Source: Dipetalonema caudispina
Taxonomy: Eukaryota; Nematoda; Chromadorea; Rhabditida; Onchocercidae
DNA: 64,000 nucleotides
Direction of reading: 5' to 3'
Assembly: GCA_013365325.1 (NCBI GenBank)
Contig: JABVXV010000095.1
Coordinates: 124,001 to 188,000 of the forward strand
Shown: one piece after another, positions 1-10,769 of the stretch
Numbering within the stretch: position 1 is the first letter of the stretch
How the letters are laid out: every line of letters starts with the position of its first letter
Notes under the pieces: generated by a model
What the model saw: only the letters and a program-made list of their open reading frames with translations
Database searches by the model: none
Told to the model about the DNA's origin: nothing
Translations under genes and position numbers: made by a program

Positions 1-16
1 TTTCTCACAAACTTAC

Positions 17-1697
17 TCCAAGATCGCAATTCTGTCTTTTGTGCAACAATCTGCTTATTTCCAGCATTCCTTTTACAAGAATTCGATGCAAGATCCAGAA
101 ATACTTGAGATGGACAGGAAAACACAAAGATTCATAAAGAGTTAATTGTGATTTCTTACCTCATCTAAAGCCAAGGCGCAGCTGTTCCTCATCACTTTGC
201 AAACGTAGTTTGACGGGATATTACAAAGATCGATATTCTTCCAGGAGTTTTGGGATTGCCCACCTTGCCGTTTAGTAAGACCAAAAGGAAATAGGATGAG
301 GTCTGAAAATTATAAATAAAAGATGCTGAAGCATAACGAATATTTTTTAATAAACAAATAAACTCGATATTTTAATTTTAAAAATATAGAAACTTGAAAA
401 AACTGATAGCAGTTTGAAGCACAAATTCGAAACCACCAACGCTATTAAAAAAAAAAAAAAAGTTGAAAAGAAAGGTCAATTAACTCAATCAACTCATCAC
501 TTCAGAAACATTATCAACAATCGTGGTTAGGATAACATTATTTTGGAGATCATGATAATAGTTCAATTACTACAGCAATCATCAATTATATTGGATGATC
601 CGAAAAACGATTTAGATCAAAGATACCATTAACTGAGAAGTTAAAAAATCTGTTAAAAAGACACAATGCATAAACACAAGAAAGATAGGCACAAGTAATT
701 CCCTTTGTGTAACTTTCCGTTTCTATTAGAAAGTATAAGTATTGTTAGCTTCATCTGAGCTAGCTTAGAAAGTCCTTGGTTATGATAAACAGGATATATA
801 TCTCAGTAGAAGTGATGAAAAATATCAATTTCTTTTTCATATTTATTTGCTCACACAAGATAGTTTTCGTATTTAAACGTATAATTTTGACGTTTGTATT
901 ATCCTTAGCTTTTTGTAATGTGATGTATGGTACTGTTGAGGAATTCCTTTGGTTACATAATGCTAATCTCCAATACTTACTGTATTGACAAATGAAAGTT
1001 TGGCGGATCACTTTGCTTATTATAGTTATTTTTTGCATGAAATTATATGATGGCGAAAGGAATATAATAGAGAATGGAACAGCCATTATTAGATAAATGC
1101 ATGAAGAGGAAATTTTTAACTTTACAGTTGAAAGGAGATGGAATTTCTTGGTGACTTTAACCTTTTACTTTTACTTACAGGGCAAGGAAGAAAGAAAACC
1201 TGTTTTAGTAAGATCGAGAATTTTCAGGTATTTCATTTTAGTTGCATCCTTTGATCAATCAGTAATGGTAGGAACTTTTCTTTAAATTGTTATTTGTTAC
1301 CTAATTCAATTAAGCTGACAGTTTGCTTCTTCCCATATTTGCTCATCGACAACAATTAATCACATTTATTTGGAAATATAATTTTTTTCAGCGAAAAATC
1401 TGTGCTAAAAATCCACATCGCCGGCGAAAAAAGCGAAGTGTCAAAAATGTTGAGAGCATTCGACACTAATATTCATCATAATAGCACCAGGCGGTATTGT
1501 CGTCAATTTTCTCCGCAAAAAATGCAGCGCATATTCAACGAGACTGGTTGTAACAGCTTTTAATGGCTACCTTCTTTCTGGACAATTTGATCATTTAAGA
1601 TTGCCACTTCTTCCTTGCATGCTGCCGAAGTTGGCTTTACTGATATCGTTATCATTGTTAATGTTAAGGCTTTAATTGAATGTCCCATCTTTCGATC
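17..1697 (-). CDS. candidate secreted cysteine-containing protein, partial at left edge
   Basis: I do not recognise the family. Read on the minus strand, a strong acceptor (GGTTTTCAG, ending near 1698) lies 9 bases before an ATG at 1688. That ATG opens a signal-peptide-like start (MGHSIKALTLTMITISV, then PTSA/ACKEE). A donor at 1570 leaves one base over. The next good exon, 302 to 160, has acceptor ATTTTCAG and donor GAG/GTAAGA and takes up exactly that phase. It contains a C-x(8)-C-x(6)-C pattern (DLCNIP..., YVCKVM, NSCALALDE). A 56-nt intron then leads to an in-phase exon 103 to 17 with donor GTAAGT, after which the gene leaves the window. Phases and splice signals agree, but the long first intron (303-1570) may hide further exons, and the first exon is also open on the other strand. 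Treat it as a model to test. Confidence 0.33.
1097..1563 (+). CDS. candidate small secreted peptide precursor
   Basis: I do not recognise the family. Two exon-like pieces join in phase: one ending at 1227 (TTCAG/GTATTT) and one from 1392, after a perfect TTTTTTTCAG acceptor, to TAA at 1561-1563. The second exon reads 57 codons, ending in HNSTRR, then YCRQFSPQKMQRI and FNETGCNSF: a dibasic site, then a peptide with two cysteines 16 residues apart. The start is uncertain. From ATG 1097 the product is about 100 residues with an internal hydrophobic run (FLVTLTFYFYL), which may only be the pyrimidine tract of an acceptor at 1180. In another frame, a signal-peptide-like exon (ATG 815, donor at 930) could join exon 1181-1227 and give a different short peptide with a C-x(12)-C pair and an RRRKKR site. 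The antisense of 1450-1563 is also open. Confidence 0.3.
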
Positions 1698-4600
1698 TGA
1701 AAACCACTCGAAAACGGTATCACACATCACAGCACACAACCGTACCGTTTTACTACTGGTGGAAAAAGGAGTAAGTTAAAATTTAAACATATTGTCAGCT
1801 GGTTTCTGCAAATATCTCCTTCTTTCACAAATGCCTCAGAAATCTAAAATACACGCATCTACTTATTTAAAAGTTGACTGTTCAAAATTTGAAGATTTAA
1901 AAAAACCAAGCAAGAGCTAAACATTTTACGAAGCTTAGCTTAGAATTTCAAATTCTTATTCAATAAATTGCACTCCCATTGAATCTCCTAATTTTAATTA
2001 CACTCAATTTTTCATGACGAGGTTCCTGCATCAGTTCTCATGATAGTCATCCAGCAATTTTTATGACTTGATCATATCTACGGTCCATTATTTAAATCTT
2101 TGAAACAACAATTTAAAACAATTTCAATCCTACTCCAACAAATACTTGTGATAATTTTGTTTGTTCTGATGAAGAAATCATTAAACTTTGTTTTATTAAG
2201 TGGCTATTTCGCGGTTATTAAGATTACAAATCGGGAAACAAAACTGTGAATAGTCAATTTCGACTGTACTTCATTATGGATATGAGCAAGAACGAGAAAA
2301 GGTGCAAGAAAACATGTGGACGAAAAGGATTAAGATTGACCGGAACTATATGAGATTTCGAGAATTTCACGAAAATAGAATCGCAGATTCTTCAACACTT
2401 CGCACGTTCATTATGGAAATTCAGGAGAACTGCCATAACATTTGTGCTCTCATCTGTTAATCGATTTGATGAATAATTTTTCAAAAATTGAGAGAAATTC
2501 TAAAAACTGGATAATTTCGGAGAAAATTAAAACTGACTCCAAAAATATTTGGAAAAAATTCGAAGTCTACAAGAACTATATTTTACGAAATCTACGATTT
2601 TATGTTTGTTTGCAGCGAAGAAGCCAGTAGTTGTAGCGAAATATTTTCCATATTTTAAACAATGAGAGTGAAAGTAAAATTGAAGTTTTGGAGGGTGAAA
2701 AGTATACAAGTGATATCTGAAACATTTCCACAAATTTGCCCTCAGTATGATAACTTGCACACCAGCATTCTTCTTTATCATTTATTGGATTCTGTTCTGT
2801 TGGACGTCGAATCATCAATAGTTTCCAATCCTAAACTTGAAATGAAGTATCATAAAATAATAAAAAAAAATTAGCTTTGTACGATGAATTATCAATCCAT
2901 ACGTTTATGTGATAGACAACAAATTAATAGTGACAAAAACCGCCATGTCAAAATGATATGAGTAAGATAAATGGAAGCTAACAAAGAGCTACTTGAAAAA
3001 TACAACAAATTAATTTTTATGGAATTTTAAACCGCATAAAGCAAATGAATCATTCAAAAAAGAAGTGCTTTCAGACATAAAAATTATTTCATTCAGAATC
3101 AAACCATTGATTTCAATAATAGGGAATAAGTATTTATTGAGATATTTTTGTCTTTCTAGTATTCAGATAAAACAATTATCGAATATACAGTTTCTCTCTT
3201 GGTAAGTAACTTTATATATTGCTAAAATCGAAGGTAAAACATCTTCTAAGTGCAATAAACATTGGCAATATCATCAAAACAAAAAAAGAAATATTAGCCA
3301 TTGCAGGTGATTTGGACGTAAGAAAGATGCATGATATTTAAATGACGTCAAATTTGTTCTCCTTCTAAAAACAAAGATATATAGAAAAGGTTTAGTAGAA
3401 GAATTTGCATGAAGTTATATCAAATGTAACTGAACTATTTGCATTTCACGTTTTCTCGATGGTTTGAAAAAATGACTCGAATTTCAGTTCTTTAAATGAA
3501 ATATTAATAACAACAGAATGAAATTCTTTTTTTTTTAATGATCGTAGATGAATAGCAATCATCAACAACAAAATACAACTAAGCAGTTGTGAATAGTGTT
3601 GGATAAGGATCACCTTTAACTATCCAAAGATCTTCAGAATCATTATAACTGTCCAAGGACCACCAGGATTACGGCACTTTGTAAAAGCATCATCTATATC
3701 GTAGATCCATCGAGTGAACTGAAATATAATTTTGACAAAATATTCGATGAAGTCAAAACAACTATCTCTTTCAACATCGCTTTCATTGTATATATTAAGA
3801 CTAACTGATCAGAGTGAATATGAAAACAGTGAACTGAGAGTTTTCTACACAATGTAAAACGAAAAGAAAAAAAAAAAAAAAAACTCCATGACAGGTGATC
3901 TTATTGAACAACGAAATGAATAGAATCAGGAATAAAGCATACAATTATATTTAATCAATTGTGATTAATGACACTTTCTGTGATGAAAACCGAGAGGAGA
4001 TGAATGGACAAGAGTTGATCTGATGTTTGAAAAATTCAGATAACTAGCAACTCATAGATCGATAGTGCGCAGACCTTAATTAATATTTTAGTGAAAAGAT
4101 TGGCTATTTAGAATTGAATGACCGATTTGCTCCACATTGAAAAGATTAAAAGAATAAGAACAAAGGACGGGTAACAGAATGACCATATTTGTTTTATTGA
4201 AAGCGAATATTATCCTGCTCATCCGATTGAGATATTTCGATAAACATTCCGAACAAATTTTTTTTAGCGGGGACTTGTTTCAGATCAAAATTTGACCAAA
4301 TTAGTTTATGGTATACTTCAAAGATGCACTATCATGAAGTTTTTAAAGCGCATTGGAACTAATTCATCATATTTCTTCCGGAAGTAATCTCTCAACATAT
4401 TTTTAGGGATGCAAAGGGATTCGCTTCCCTTTTAGGTAATTGGTGTACAAGGGGATTTTGGAAAAATTCATCACATATTTCCATAAATCCCTCCATTCAT
4501 TGCAATAACATTTGTAACCGGATCGTTTGTCAGGTTTCTCGTCGAATTATGTCTAAGGAAATTGTCCAACGCAGAGATCTCAGATTGGCTAGCGATACTT

Positions 4601-5013
4601 TCTTTTCCTCCATATCAGTGAGGATACTTAAATAGATGGACCGGTGCAGATCCATACTGGATATGGGTCACTCTCTGCAGCCTGTCAAAATCAATCGTAC
4701 TAATACATGTCCCTGTATCATCCCAAAGACTCGATTTCTATCTAACCTCTTCGAGATTAAGGTACGAAGCATTTCTTCCTCCCCTTTGCATCATACATAC
4801 ATCCAACTTAGACCCCTATAATCAGGTCAACTTGAAACTAAAGGTCAGTTCCCAGAATCCTTCCACCCATCACTTTCACAAGTGACCATTTCTCCCAGAT
4901 CTATCACTCCTTCATATCGTATATTATTTCACGTAAGTGGGCGGGCCTAACGTGTAGCGAAGCGGCCGGACGTTTAATAGTGAATGAGGAATCATTGGTT
5001 GTTTGTTGGGACA
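1698..5013. other. non-coding or unassigned stretch
   Basis: No gene is recognised in this AT-rich stretch. It holds a 17-base A run at 3867-3883 and one segment (about 3620-3810) that is open on both strands, listed separately. From about 4900 the sequence becomes less AT-rich and leads into the first exon of the eIF2B delta gene, so the last few hundred bases may carry its promoter. No clear TATA-like or spliced-leader acceptor signal could be assigned. Confidence 0.4.
3622..3811. other. exon-like segment open on both strands
   Basis: On the minus strand, about 62 codons are open after a CAG acceptor near 3810 and end in TAG near 3622. The residues look protein-like (DSCFDFIEYFVKIIFQF, then TRWIYDIDDAF and KCRNPGGPWTV). 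A second good acceptor (ATATTTCAG) sits inside, near 3720. The plus strand is open in the codon-aligned frame (for example DPSSELKYNFDKIFDEVK). Such mirror openness is typical of RNY-type coding DNA and prevents strand assignment by eye. No start codon in frame was found on either strand, so if real it is an internal or terminal exon. It resembles no family I know. Confidence 0.25.
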
Positions 5014-8000
5014 ATGAATGTGGCTGATAGGGACGAGAGTGATGCATGTTCATCTGGCCAGGTGAGTGGGTCCATCTTATTCTTGGCCAGGAAAGCTTAT
5101 TGCTTGATTTATTGACCATTCCCCTGAGCAGGAGAGTAGACGTGGTTTACTTTAGGTTAGCAATCCTAAGGGGATAAGAGCAGATACGGTGGCTACCGAA
5201 GTGGTGCGCCTATTTGATGTTGCCGTAGACTGCCTCAGGATATGTCTTTCTTTATTGTCGGCCACCGATATGGATCACGTAAGTATGCACTCAGTTTCAC
5301 ATAGCTTTATAAGATACTAACAAAGTTATGACTCAATTCCTTAATATAACAGTACGCCTTTAGTTGTCGTATTTTTTGCGGTCGAGCAACTATCCTTTTT
5401 TGATATCTTAAGATGAAAGATGCGAAAGAGAAACTGATAATGAAAATTGAAAACTTGCAAATTGACGACAAAAAGGACAAGCTATCTTCATCGCAGTTCA
5501 GCAAAACGCCGAGAGGATTAGAGCAACCTGGTAATGGGAAAGGCAGTAAGTCTAGAGAAGAAATTAAAATGGAACGTAAAGCTAAAGCTGCTGAAGCGAG
5601 AGCAAGAAAAGGTCGGTGATCTCTATCTGTATATTTGTTCCTGATTCTGACTAATATTAAGTGATATGTTCGCTGACATGTTGAGTAGTGCACGGAATTA
5701 AGCTTTCGTAATTATACATTTCATCATCTGCTTACAGTCCCTAGAAAGTTAGATTTCAGTCATGTATTTGCAAGTGACTTCATATTATAGTTGTTGCGGC
5801 AGAGGCAAAGAAAACACTCAAACAGAGCAGTGCGCTTATGAATGGTGAAAAAAAATTAGAAAAAACAGTGAATCGGGAAAAAGAATGCTCAACATCAAGT
5901 GGTACTGGGCAACAATGTGTCGGTCCATCCAAACTTATGAAAGATCCTGGACTTCCAAGTGGTTTCCGATCCTCACAGCCTTTTAGGGCTGTTCATTTTG
6001 GTATAGACATCAGTTTTTATCATATCGAGTTGTAAAATTAAGTTTTTCATGTGCTTCATACACATTCTGGGTTTAGCTATAGCAGTCTCGCTATTGCATT
6101 CATAAGAGATTTTTGTGGATTAAAAAAAAAAGAAACCATTTACAACAGCCATGTTTAATGTCTGATCCATTACCAAAAGCAGACCGTTGAACTGGTAGAC
6201 TTAACATAACTTCAGTGAAATGTTTCCATTAATTTTTACTATTTTATGAGAGTAATTACTAATTTTATTTAGATCTAACAAAAAGGGATGATGGGAACGA
6301 AGGAGGCTCATCGAAACAAGCATCGTTTTGTGAAATGGTAGCACCAAATATACATCCTTCATTTTTGGAGTTCGTGAGCAGGTGTCTCGTTTTAATCTTG
6401 GAAAATTATACGGAGAAAAAATTCTTTTCTGTATTTGTAAGACAAAAAACGAAACATTAAAGAACTTCATATCGTTAGTTTGTTCTGTTTGTCGCATGGT
6501 TTTATTAACTGTTTGGATGCTCAATGTAGAACATTAAGCAACGGAACGTCGAGCGCAGTTAAAGTCAGCATTTCGGTTGGGATTAATAACATTGATTTAT
6601 TTAACAGTAAAAGTTTCATCGATACGTTTGATATATTTTAGATGTGAAGCAAAACGTATTGTCGGTGTTGATGCCGTTTGCGTAGCATTTGTGCAGAGTT
6701 TCAAACAAGTAATTTTACTGCGATATTCACTTACTCAATTTCTTTTGCAATAATTTAGAAAACATAGCTTTCACAGGAACATATGATTGAGTAGTTATAC
6801 TGTAGAGCAATCATAGTGGTGGGAAAAGTGGGAATCTTTTTTTTTATTGTAAAAGAGTTCCTCATACGTTTTGTCCAGTTTTCCAATCTGCATTCGGACT
6901 TCGCTATTCTGATCTTGAAATACAGTATCTAGAGAATAATGGGGATATTTTTTTTTGCAATATTCATTTTACTTCTTGTCAAAAACAAATAATTTTCAGT
7001 GAAAAAAAATTTTATAATTCATCCTTTCAGTTCTTATCGGACTATGTTGTTTCACCGAACCAAGTCATGTCGCGTGATCTCGAGCAGGCTATTCGACAAC
7101 AGTTAAAGTAAATTACTGTTCTTAATTTTAGTTTTAAAAAGTATTGGAAACCTTTTTTTATCCAGTTATATCAAAACTTTCATTTTCCCTTCTGTACTGA
7201 TGTTTTCGATGTTTACAGCTGTATGACCGAGAACGGAAAGCATTCATTTCCGCTGGTACTGGGTAATCTGATAAAGCAGCTAAAGAGAGAAATTAGTCAA
7301 CTGCCGGATTCCGTTTCTGAGCAAGAAGTACAGTTTTTACTGATGCAATATAGAATTACAGAAAGTCAAATACGGCAGTTTTTTTTTGAGTATCTTTGTC
7401 ATATTTGACTAATAAATTATTCTTAAGCTGGCCGAAAGACTCTCTGATCATTTACATCTGTACATGTCCGACAGTTTTCAAAATGTTCCCCTATTTCATC
7501 TGTAAAATAACGGTGCCAAAATATGCTCAAAATACCTTCTTTCATTTCGAATAAATATGGCAACTTTGATCATTTACAATTCCACATTCACTTTGGGAGA
7601 ATTTTTCGAAATTGAAAATAAAAAAGAGGGGAGACATTAAATACACGAACTTGTAGTGAAATAGTATATTTAGCGTTGAGCCTTAGATTCACGTTGAAAT
7701 TGTTACGGCTTTGCCTCCATGTCCTTTGATGATTCTCAGTTTTTAGATTACTCCTTTCTAAATGTTTTGGATTGTGCCCATTTAAATATTTTTTTCAGGG
7801 CAAAGAGCGTCTTTATTGTTGGTTGAATGACTTTGTGCAGCAAAATTTCGAGCTTGCATTACAAGCTATATCTTCATTTTGCCTCAAAAAGATGAAAAAC
7901 ACAGTTTTTGTGCTCACTTATTCATGGTTTGTATTCAGAAAATTTTAAATTCACAGGAAATAGCAACTGTTAATGGATTTAAAGAGACAGCAGTCTCAGG

Positions 8001-9187
8001 AATTCTAAAAAAGAAGCGGCGATGAATCTTTCGTTGAAGCATCGTTTGTATTCTGTATTTATGGACAGCGGACGTAAATCCAACCGCATTTTTGATTCGG
8101 GATATATAATTTTAATTCAGTTACACATATCACAAACATTTTAAAATGAATCATATTAGGTTATGAAATGTCTGTTTGTTAACAGTGTTTTTTGAATATC
8201 ATCCATGGTGGGATAATATCTAAACGTAAAGTTTCAGGTGCCCAGTGGTAGAACGGATCATTTTAGATGCTCATAACGACAAACTACTGTTTCATGTACA
8301 CGTTTTAGATTCACCTATAGAACATAAAGGTTCCGTTCTTTCCAGTTTGAATCATTTTATTGTTCATTTTTGAAAGTAGTATTTTTTTGCATCCATGTTT
8401 CTCTTCAGGTAGACAACTAGTAAAGACATTATGTAATCGGAAGATTCAGTGCAGTTATGGTATGCTTTCTTCGGTTGGCTATTTGATGAAAGAGGTGAGC
8501 TGCTTCGCAATGAATGTTTAGACTTAAGTGCTTGGTATATTAAATGTCTTAAAAAGAACAAAGACAATGTATTACAGATTTAGTAAAACGAAAGGTTTCG
8601 TATCGACCTGATAGTGTCGAAATGGATGTTTCATCAGGAAACGAACATCAATCATTTCGTGATTCATATAGTTCGTTTAAAATTTAAGATCAATCTTACA
8701 TGCTTATTGGTTGTTGCAGTGTCATATGGTTTTGTTGGGTTGTTCAGCGATTTTGTCAAACGGATTCGTAGTGGCAGAACGTGGCACTAGTCAGATAGCA
8801 TTAGTAGCTTCCGCTTCGAATATTCCAGTTCTGATTGCAGCACAAACATGCAAATTTGTTGACCGGGCAAGTTCTGTTTCTGTTTGGCATTTTCTGTTTT
8901 GTATGTAGTTTGGAATTTTATTTAGTACGCCATAGTTTTCGACCAGTTTTTTCGGGTTTTCGAGATTTATACAAGAACACTGTTTTCTTTTTTAAACAAA
9001 AAATCGTATTTATTTGCAGGTGCAGTCATTTTCTCATGGTATCCATGAAGTAAATACTTTGATGAGCGAAAGGAAGGAAGTTGTAGCTGCTGACTTGATA
9101 ACTGCCTTGGTTACGGAATTACGAATCTTGCCTCCGAGCTCTGCTCCTGCTGTATTAAAGGCTAAACAGTTAGCTGTTGATTCATGA
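5014..9187 (+). CDS. EIF2B4: translation initiation factor eIF2B subunit delta
   Basis: Delta subunit of the eIF2B guanine-nucleotide exchange complex, which reloads eIF2 with GTP in the cytosol; delta belongs to the regulatory alpha/beta/delta half that senses phospho-eIF2. Thirteen exons were placed: 5014-5061, 5413-5611, 5791-6000, 6273-6381, 6530-6547, 6643-6709, 7031-7107, 7219-7327, 7799-7926, 8238-8329, 8409-8494, 8720-8866 and 9020-9187, giving about 485 residues (human about 520). The N-terminal third is charged and lysine-rich (EEIKMERKAKAAEARARK), as in the family. The C-terminal Rossmann-like domain is clear: FVQQNFELALQAISSF, then VVERIILDAHNDKLLFHVHVLDS, then MVLLGCSAILSNGFVVAERGTSQIALVA and ending ELRILPPSSAPAVLK. 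The start was chosen because its 16 codons end at a GTGAGT donor in phase with exon 2. The last intron is GC-AG. The 18-nt fifth exon is the weakest part. Confidence 0.93.
8867..9019 (+). other. GC-AG intron of the eIF2B delta gene
   Basis: Exon 12 ends CGG and is followed by GCAAGT, the classic GC-type donor; the intron ends TTTGCAG. Joining here gives CKFVDR/VQSFSH, matching the family pattern YKFCER/VQ. The nearby GT donor (8871) would leave one extra base and break the downstream frame. Confidence 0.8.
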
Positions 9188-10221
9188 ATTGTTATAATTT
9201 AATATTATGTCTTTCATATGGATTTTTGTTTCACTGTTCTTTTACAGATAGATGTCTTGCACGAGTATTAAATTTGACTGCTTTCATGAACTAGCAGTTC
9301 AAATTATTCAAAAAGTTCTACTTCTTTTAAATTCCATTAAAAAACTTCCCAAATGTAACAACCTCTCTTATGCGAATTTTCATTCTGCTATTAGGTAATT
9401 TTGTTTATATGACAGTTAAACAGCTGTTTAAATTCTGACATCTTAAATCTCTGTTTATTGACATCTGCATATTTTTGGCGCTTCCATTTTTAATCATAAA
9501 GGTTTGGCTGGAAATCATTTTTGAATTTTAGCGGGACATTTCAATGGCAATCTTTTGTATACCTGAGTTTTATGGTCATTTCTACAAAGTCTAATAGAAC
9601 TTGAAATCCGTACTTTTCTACGAATAAATTCTATTTCAGATTCTCTTTTTACAAATGACATTAGTTTTTAATTGTCGTTTCTTTGAGTGCAGTGCTACTA
9701 AAAAACCCATATCGGTAGTGTGGAGGGCTGTTTTTATGTTTACGACTTCATTGTTTTATGTTTGAATTGTTTTAATAAAAATTGGAAGCATTTTTTTCTA
9801 CTCCATGTCCGTTGCTGTTAGCATAACAGTCTGTTTATTTTCATACTATAATTACCATGCTGTTTAGTGGGCTCATGTGACAAAATTGAAGTGAATCAGA
9901 TTGTTAGAAATAAAGACGATTGTGTTTCCCATGAAAAATCGGTTACGTGTTAAATGAAGCTATTTAGTTAGAACCAAGTTTAAATGAAAGGTCGAAGATT
10001 TACACTGCTGAACAAGGATCGGTATTGTTTGTCGGGCACTTTATTTTAGGCCTTTGTTTGTAGAGGTTAAATAGATGCATTTGGCCACTTCGTTGAAATG
10101 TTTGTACTGCAGTAGTTAGCAAAGCTAAGTAATATGCAGCTTATAGATACGTTGGTCAACTGTAGGTAAAAGTGATGAGACTGAAGATATTGCTGCGACA
10201 TTAGTGTTTTTCGTTGTACAG
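9188..10221 (+). other. intergenic stretch between eIF2B delta and RPN2
   Basis: AT-rich DNA after the eIF2B delta stop. It should contain that gene's 3' UTR and polyadenylation region. I see no coding similarity and no structured repeat here. The missing first exon of RPN2 may lie here or further right. Confidence 0.5.
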
Positions 10222-10645
10222 CTTGGGAAATGCTCTCTTTATATTGTAGGAAGAAAGTTGTTCGAGATGACGCTTTATCTTTTGAATCAGTGGAAGAATC
10301 AACCTGGTGGAGCTCAAAATGCAAGTGCGTTATAGTCCAAATTTCACGTTTTGGACCTTGTTTGTTTGATTTGAATTACATTACTGCATGGTTTAGGTAC
10401 GATGCTCCGATTTCATATAATGGGAGATTAGGAAGTTTAGGACATTTGGTATCAACTGTTTTAAACCTTGTATTTACCGAAAAAGGTAACGCGACTAAAC
10501 GGTATTGTAGGGAATAGATGGCTCTTAACCAAAATTATGTGAGATTAAATTCGCATTTAATTTATTTGTTATCTACAGAAGATTGCTAACGGTTGTTCAA
10601 AGTATCTGGTTTGCGAGAGCATGGGAAAAATTTCCATGTACTATT
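10222..10645 (+). other. unassigned exon-like pieces with weak SAPS-domain (PP6 regulatory subunit) resemblance
   Basis: Three pieces chain in phase: 10222 to about 10324 (AWEMLSLYCRKK), about 10398-10501 (YNGRLGSLGHLVSTVLNLVF, then TEKGN) and 10579 to about 10644 (RLLTVVQSIWFARAWEKF). The order GxxGHL, about 13 residues to KGN, then about 22 residues to RxWEkF resembles the part of the SAPS domain of protein phosphatase 6 regulatory subunits that reads RRGYMGHL..KGPN..RxRWETF. The rest does not match, and a stop follows WEKFPCTI. It may be a degenerate fragment, a lineage-specific exon or chance. Its last donor phase also fits the first recognised RPN2 exon. Confidence 0.22.
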
Positions 10646-10769
10646 TGAATCGATAAGAATGCATGCTGTGGTTACTTTGGAAGTAACATTGAAATTATTT
10701 GTAAGAATATTGAATAAGCTGCTGATTAGCTATCCTAAAATTGGCTTCATGCGGAAGTTTCCAATTCAG

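Noticed and set aside
2438..2874. Several overlapping open frames of 60-85 codons on both strands
   Set aside because: Low-complexity AT-driven translations without splice signals or family similarity.
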